In this document: one piece after another, positions 58,105 through 64,000 of the stretch | How positions within the stretch are numbered: position 1 is the first letter of the stretch | Layout of the letters: each line of letters opens with the position of its first letter | Source: Cucumis sativus | Lineage: Eukaryota; Streptophyta; Magnoliopsida; Cucurbitales; Cucurbitaceae | Length of the DNA: 64,000 nt | Assembly: GCF_000004075.3 (NCBI RefSeq) | Contig: NC_026655.2 | Location: 18,895,489-18,959,488 of the forward strand | Direction: 5' to 3' | Program-made: the position numbers and the translations under genes | Notes under the pieces: generated by a model | Database searches by the model: none | What the model was told of the DNA's origin: nothing | The model's input: the letters and a program-made list of their open reading frames with translations, nothing else

Positions 58105-59363
58105 CTTAAACTAGAAAGGCGAAGATGAGTGAGTAGAAGAAGAGAAATTAGGGTAATTACGGAGATTTTCGGACAGAAAGGCGCGAAGAAGGAAGAGTGG
58201 TTTGATTTTAATTAGAATAACTGGTAAACCCAAAACGGCGGTGGAGACTGGAGCATAGATACAGAGAACGAGACGGAAGGACAAAGGACGGAAGACAGAA
58301 GACGGAAGGCGGAAGACCCACGATAAGGTTAGTTAATTTAATTTTAACGTAACTGGTTCCGCACCGAACCGAACCGCTTCAGTTTGGTTCGGTTCGGTAA
58401 TACTTGTTGTAAACCAGTTCAATTCGAACCGAGCTGGTTCGGTTCGGGTTTTTCAGCCCTAGTTAAACTAGGTCTTCCAAGCAATGTAGATTATTTTCCT
58501 TTTTGAAATTTAATAATAATAAGTTGAAATTAGATAACTCCTTAAAATATAGAACTCAAATACAACGGATGTTAATTGAGAATCTCAAGTTGAAAAGAGA
58601 AAAAACAATATCGAATGAAGAATTGCTTTATTCTTATTATTTGATATTTAGTTGTTTGTATCTACTTTAATTTTTTTTTTATAAAATGTATAATCTATCA
58701 TCTTAAAATACAATTTATTTTGATGTTACAATGACTTTGTCACCTAACCCTCCACAAAGATGAGCTTCTCTTCATTCATGTGAGGTACCGATAAACCAAA
58801 ATATCAAATTAGTGATGTTGGTTGTCTTTTTAACGTTGATACAAAGATATAATTAACTTTTTTTAAGACAAAAAGCATCTATCGAAAAAGATGAATTACA
58901 AAATTTCAAAGTGACATGGCTAGCGAATGAATTGTTTCCTACAACTATATATATAAATACCTTATCGAGAAAAATGGATAGCAATTTATGAGAGGTGATG
59001 GATTAGCAAATTACAATCTTGTTATTCATAAAAAATGGTTTCTTTAAAATTGCAAGCACATTCTCGAAAAAGATGAACATTGATTTTTTAAAATGGTATC
59101 GAAAAATACTAATAATAATATTCATAAATTAGTTTGGAATTAAAAAGAAGCTAATTATTAATAGAGGATTAAAAAAGAAACTTAATTATTAGCGTAAATA
59201 AAATTTATAAATTGCATGATTTATGAAACATCCGATTGAGATTAGGTTCCTACCCATTTTATCTGCAGAGTCTCTCTGAAAGCCACCCGTCGCCATTGCC
59301 ATTTTATATGCACAGAACACAAGCTTTAGCTGGTCATCCCCCATTAGCAGCTGCAGAGGAAGA
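58105..59363. other. Divergent promoter region between TAD2 and the MIF-like gene
   Basis: The two genes start head to head 1.26 kb apart. A purine-rich GGAAGAC-type run (about 58260-58318) and the 13-bp inverted repeat (58363-58398) lie on the TAD2 side. The rest is AT-rich with no gene. Confidence 0.6.
58363..58398. repeat. Perfect inverted repeat upstream of TAD2
   Basis: ACCGAACCGAACC (58363-58375) and GGTTCGGTTCGGT (58386-58398) are exact reverse complements with a 10-bp loop. A second weaker pair, CGAACCGAGCTGGTTCG, follows near 58425-58442. This CCGAA family of short repeats could form a stable hairpin. Confidence 0.9.
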
Positions 59364-61117
59364 ATGCCGACTTTGAATTTATTCACGAATGTTCCAGTTG
59401 ATACTGTTGTCGCCGCTGACATCCTCAAGGACGCTTCGAAAGCCGTTTCTAAAATTCTCGGCAAACCTGAATCTGTTAAGTTCTCTGCCCCTTCTCCATC
59501 CTCCCTCAGTCTCTTACTTCTACTGGGTCTATACGTTTACCCGGTGCTCCACATGCCCACATGATGTTCGACGAAATTACTGTGAGAAAGTAGAAGTCAT
59601 TTTAAGCTATTGAGTTGTGATTTACCATTGTTCGATTGATACTGCCCTGAATTTCATTTTTCTTGGTGATAGATTAAGTTTGTTTATTTTTGTTTTTTTA
59701 TGGTAGCATTGGAAGCTTGTTTATGATAATTCAAGGGCATGAACTTACATTTTTCTTCTTCAATGGTTCAGTATGTGATGATCTTGCTGAATGGTGGCAC
59801 TCCAATTGTATTTGCTACGACAGAAGAGCCAGCCGCGTATGGAGAATTGATCTCCATAGGAGGCCTTGGACCTGGCGTGAATGGAAAACTTAGCTCAACA
59901 ATTGCTGAGATTCTTCAGACTAAGCTCCAAATTGATGGTTCACGTTTCTATATCAAATTTTATGACGTTCAGGCAAGTGTTTCTCGTCCTTTCAATGTGT
60001 TTTGACTAGCTGAGATTAGTGCTAGTTGATTTGTGATATGAAAATTGGATAGAAGAGATGTGTGTTTGAATCTTCACATTACGATTTCCTCTCAAATCAT
60101 GCATATAGTTCACTCTTTGAGCTCCATTAATTAAATTAAATTAGTCTAACTTATCTTTAGAGTTTTGTGATAGTCTAACCTAGTATCTTTGGAGATACTA
60201 TGTTCAAACATCTTTTAAGTTTTGGGGTTCCACAATAATTTAATTAAATTTGTTATGGTCGTCGCAAATTTTGAACTTCATCGTCTCATTGAACATGTTC
60301 TCCCTAAAAAATCCCCTTGCTTAAGGTGTTCATAATATCTATCCTAATACGGTCAAATTGATGGTTGGCTATTCAAATTTTATATATTTTTTGAAGCCGT
60401 CTGTTTGTACAATTATTTCTTAACTCCGGTTTATGTGTATTTGGTTCACAAAATTTTTAAAATTACACAAAACTCAAATTGCATAGAATGAATTTATAAT
60501 TTAACTAGCTGGACTTTTGTGAAGAACTAATCTTCTAAATCATAAACTTGCATTAAATTTTTAACATTCATCTGACCTCTTGAGACTTAGAGGTAGGTTT
60601 CTACGTTAGTTGAGCGGGAAATTCAACTATTTATGTAATCACAATATTAACAGTTCCTTGTCAAATCCAAGAGGTTTTAGTTAGTTTGGCATGACATTAG
60701 AGTAAAAAGTGTTTGAATTCCTATCAGTTATTTTATGCTTAATTTGATATTGATCCGCACTCGTTGAGTTTTGTACTCAAAACTCAACTCACACAATAAA
60801 AAGTTAGTATTAATTGTATTTATAAACAAACTCACAAAATAATAAGTTAGTATTAATTGTATTTATAAACAGACATCTTAACATATTTACTTGAACTTTT
60901 GAATTTAGTAGTGATTTAACAGTGTTAACTATCTTAGTCCAACTATTTCAAGTTGTTGCATCACATCCCCATGTCATAATCATCCTAACATTTTACATAT
61001 GTTGATGTTTTTATAACAGAATTGTTTTCGATGAGAGTAAGATGTCGATTAAATTAACGCATCCATTTTGATCATTTCCAGCGCTCAAACTTCGGGTACA
61101 ACGGCTCAACATTTTGA
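59364..61117 (+). CDS. MIF/D-dopachrome tautomerase-like protein
   Basis: Three exons join in frame: 59364-59474, 59772-59972, 61082-61117, 115 residues, the normal family length. The sequence opens MPTLNLFTNVPVDTVVAADI with the catalytic Pro directly after Met, as in all MIF-superfamily members. YVMILLNGGTPIVFATTEEP (exon 2) and SIGGLGPGVNGKLSSTIAEI with ILQTKLQIDGSRFYIKFYDV follow. Exon 3 adds RSNFGYNGSTF. It lacks a C-terminal peroxisomal SKL, so the MDL1/MDL2 (cytosolic) type is more likely than MDL3. Intron 2 begins with GC instead of GT (CAG|GCAAGT), and this is the only non-GT donor among the genes modelled here. Confidence 0.93.
60786..60871. repeat. Tandem duplication, period 43 bp, in an intron
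   Basis: AACTCACA...AATAAnAAGTTAGTATTAATTGTATTTATAAACA occurs at 60786-60828 and 60829-60871, with about three differences. It lies in intron 2 of the MIF-like gene. Confidence 0.85.
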
Positions 61118-62197
61118 TAAGTATTTTGCAGGATAAACAAAAAGAAGTGTGGTCAAGAATGAAAATTGTGGAGTACTGAGACTAACTATTCAAGGGAGTT
61201 GATGGAACACCATTTTCTGCCATTATTTGTAAACTATTTGAATGTGGATGTAAGTGAAAATTATTATATTACATTTTTATTTGTTTTAGTGTTTCATATC
61301 TATTAAGTATAGCAACAAGTTGTGCTTCTCAGTTGAGTTATTTGATCTTGATTGTACCGAAGAATTGGTCCATGTTGTCCTCGGTTATGCAGCAACCACT
61401 TCTATCATATTCCAAATCACTTTTGATCGTGGTGTATGTTTCAAGAGTTTTTGAGTAGTTAATCAGTTTTGTTAAGTTTAAAATCACTCAAAAAGATCAT
61501 CTTTAATCACCTAAAATGAATTTATTGTTTATTTGTATACTCTATAAATGTTAAACATTGAAGTTGACTTTGATTTTCTAAACGATCAAATTGAAAAATT
61601 ACAAGACAGTTTTAATCATCTTAGAATCCCTTCTAACACATGATTTTATTAATCATTTAAGTTAATTCCTTGTTTAAGTTTATATATTCAAAAACTATTT
61701 TTTATATTATTCAAATTTGAATACTTGAAAGTATGGTTATTTTTCTGTTAACATTCTCTTTATCTTTTAACACGTCTAACAACATTCTCTTCCATCCTCA
61801 TTTATGAACTTAATAAAAGATGTAACAAATATTAATCTTAATAAGAAAAAATAATCAAATTAAAATGTAAAGTCAACTAAATTAGTTTTCAGTACAAAAG
61901 TTAATTTAAATTGGTAGCAATATTGATTTAGATATCTAAAGATAGATTAAATTACAAAATTATCTCTGCATTGAAAAAGTTAGAATTTAGTTATAGTTTT
62001 AAAAATGGAAATTATTGTAAATTATTATTATTTTGCTTTCAAATATTGGATTAAATTAGCAATTTAATAATACAAAAATTATAAATTGATTTTTTTTTCT
62101 TTTCCAAAAAGGGTATTCACCACAAAAGCCGCGTGGCCGCTGCAATTGCTATTGCCTCCATTTCTCACTTCCAAGCAAAGCTCGCGATCTCTCTCTC
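61118..62197. other. Spacer before the PRCC-like gene
   Basis: 3' UTR of the MIF-like gene and AT-rich DNA, then a GC-richer 5' leader with AAGCTCGCGATCTCTCTCTC just ahead of the ATG at 62198. No other element recognised. Confidence 0.55.
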
Positions 62198-63481
62198 ATG
62201 GACTCTCTATTAGCCAACTACGCCTCCGACGACGACGAAGAAGAGCATCACCAACAACCGCCGCCGCACCCACCGTCGTCTATTAGCAACCCCCCGAGAT
62301 CCGAGTTTTCAGAAACTTCCACCTTCAGAAGCTCATCTTTCTCCTCGTCTCTTCCCCCGCCTAAATCCTCCTCCCTCTTCCAATCCCTACCCCATCCCAA
62401 ACAATCATCCAAGCCTTCTCTGCCCGCTGGTTTCTTCGACGGTGGTAAGAACGAAGACCTAGAAGAAGAAGATTCCTCCTCTGTGTCGAAATTTGGTGCC
62501 GCTTCAATTAAACCTTCCTCTCTATTCTCTTCCCTTCCACGGCCCAAGGGGAACCCTACGAACTCTTCGACTTCCGGTTCAAGTTCTCGATTTGATGGTG
62601 ATGGTGATAGTGACGGGAATCTCACGAAATCAGTGTCTATGTTTTCTTCCCTTCCACAACCTAACTCACAGAAATTGCAGGAGCCTAAATCGAATCCTTC
62701 TTCCTCGTTGTCCCAGCCGAAAAGGGTCGTCCTATTTAAGCCCCCCGTTAACTCTTCTTTGATGAAATTGGGTGAAGAGGACGACGACGATGATGATGAA
62801 GAAGAAGAAGAAATAAGGCGCCGGAAGGCATCCCAGTCGTCGTTCCAAACCCCTTCTGTGACGTCGTTCTTGTCAAGCATTCCAGCGCCGAAGAACTCGG
62901 CAACGTTGGGAGTTGCTTCGAGCTTAGGTTCAGGGCGGAGGTCGATTATCGAAACGGAGGTTTCGTCTTCTGATGGTTTTAACGTAGTGAATGATTCGGG
63001 CAGCACTCAAAATATTGATCACAGTACCGAACACTACGATAGTTTTGTAAATTACAGTTCAGGTGTTGAGCAGAACGTTGCTAATCATAGGGAGAGCTAT
63101 GAGAATGCTGCAACCTACAATTTCGGTACAGAACAGAATGCATGGAATCACGCAAGCTATGATAGTTATGGGAATTACCATTACAGCGTCGATCAAAATG
63201 TTGCTGGTGAACCACAGTCCGCCTCTACTGCAAGTAATGCTGGTGACCATGGAGGCTATGAGAGTTATGGTAACTATGGTGATCACATGCAATACGGTAG
63301 TGAAGCTTCCGGCCAGCCCACAATTGGGGACACTGAAAATGCTGTTAGAATACCTGAGAAGAGAAGAAGAAATGAAGTTCCATTAGAAATAGTTGAGGTG
63401 AAGCAGGATGAATTGATTAAGAATCGGCCGAGGCAGGACCAGGTCAAGTTAACTGGAATCGCTTTTGGTCCTTCTTACCAG
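62198..63481 (+). CDS. PRCC-type proline-rich nuclear protein, first exon only (runs off right edge)
   Basis: Exon 1 (428 codons) begins MDSLLANYASDDDEEEHHQQ and ends at SYQ with a GTATGT donor; later exons are outside the window. It repeats a short Ser/Leu/Pro motif (SSLFQSLPHPK, SSLFSSLPRPK, SMFSSLPQP, FLSSIPAPK), has an Asp/Glu run (EEDDDDDDEEEEE at about residues 191-203), then a Tyr/Asn/Gln-rich repeat region (YDSYGNYHYSVDQNVAGE). The C-terminal part, NRPRQDQVKLTGIAFGPSYQ, is the conserved PRCC segment. PRCC proteins are nuclear and associate with splicing factors (and, in animals, MAD2B). The start ATG is the first in the exon and opens the acidic N terminus typical of the family. Confidence 0.85.
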
Positions 63482-64000
63482 GTATGTCAGTTAGGAATTC
63501 ATGGCAAAATAACATACAATGAGGTTTTATGAGGTAGTTTATGTCTGGATCTTTTTTGAAATTTGCATTAGCAAGTCTATGTTCTTGGTTTAGTTTTCAT
63601 ATGTACATTGGCTGCTAGTATAGAAGATTAAAATGTGGCATCTAATGAAATATTGGAGCTACGTTAGGACACTGGATATTTATATTATATGACACCGAGA
63701 AGGTAAAACCACCATTCCATAGGGCTTTTATTTGGTTTTTATTTTTATGCGTAAATATTTAAGATTATCAGTTATGGGTTTAAATGTTGTTAGGTTAACC
63801 AATTGAATTGTGAGATTATTCAAGGTATGTGCAAGCTAGCTTGGGGATACTCATAAAATAAAGGAAACACTTTTATAATTAATGAAGTATCAAGAGGAAA
63901 ATCTCCCAAAAAGTTAACTGGAGTTGTGCTTTCTCTCCGATTTGCATGGATGATCGAAATAGAATAGTTATAACAAAGGTAAATACCCAAAAAAGAATCA
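63482..64000 (+). other. Intron 1 of the PRCC-like gene, unfinished
   Basis: After the GTATGT donor the remaining 519 bases are AT-rich without a convincing acceptor and PRCC C-terminal codons, so the second coding exon must lie beyond the window. Confidence 0.6.

Noticed and set aside
62248..63006. 252-codon minus-strand ORF
   Set aside because: It is antisense to the PRCC-like exon; its Ser/Gly/Glu-rich composition mirrors the repeats on the plus strand, and it lacks any domain.
1..64000. tRNA, rRNA, CRISPR array, phage or operon
   Set aside because: No cloverleaf, rRNA stretch or regularly spaced repeat-spacer structure was noticed by reading; a tRNA covariance scan would be needed to exclude small tRNA genes fully.

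Overview
The window is nuclear DNA of a flowering plant. The genes have short plant-type exons with GT-AG (once GC-AG) introns, the spacers are AT-rich, and LINE, Ty3/Gypsy, Ty1/Copia and possible CACTA sequence is abundant. The recognisable genes are plant families: a NAC-like factor, a PRH/HAT3.1 homeodomain protein, plant ATP synthase subunit f, a MIF/D-DT-like protein, TAD2 and a PRCC homologue. The repeat content reminds me of cucurbits (melon/cucumber); that is recollection, not proof. No bacterial-style operon, CRISPR array or phage is present.

Layout, left to right. 1-7.5 kb: two minus-strand genes, one running off the left edge with a LINE in intron 1, the other a two-exon organelle-like protein of unknown function. 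8.8-9.8 kb: Ty1/Copia remains and a possible CACTA end. 11.7-13.2 kb: a NAC-domain-like gene whose 3' part is a tandem array of near-identical exon-intron units. 14.8-15.6 kb: a dead F-box gene. 16.85 kb: ATP synthase subunit f. 21.4-29.5 kb: a ten-coding-exon PHD/homeodomain gene (plus). 31.9-48.9 kb: a second, unrelated PHD-finger gene (minus), facing the first tail to tail; one of its introns is 12.7 kb and holds a three-layer nest (LINE, then Gypsy, then LINE). 52.1-58.1 kb: TAD2 (minus), with two LINE copies in one intron. 59.4-61.1 kb: MIF-like gene with a GC-AG intron. 62.2 kb to the edge: 5' exon of a PRCC homologue.

The genes do not form one pathway; this is an ordinary gene-bearing euchromatic segment with retroelements in introns and spacers. 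Splice joins were worked out by hand from reading-frame continuity and splice-site sequence, so exon edges are models. I see no evidence of a wholly new biological system. The most unusual structure is the NAC exon array, in which one copy has lost its splice donor, followed by the nested-transposon intron.
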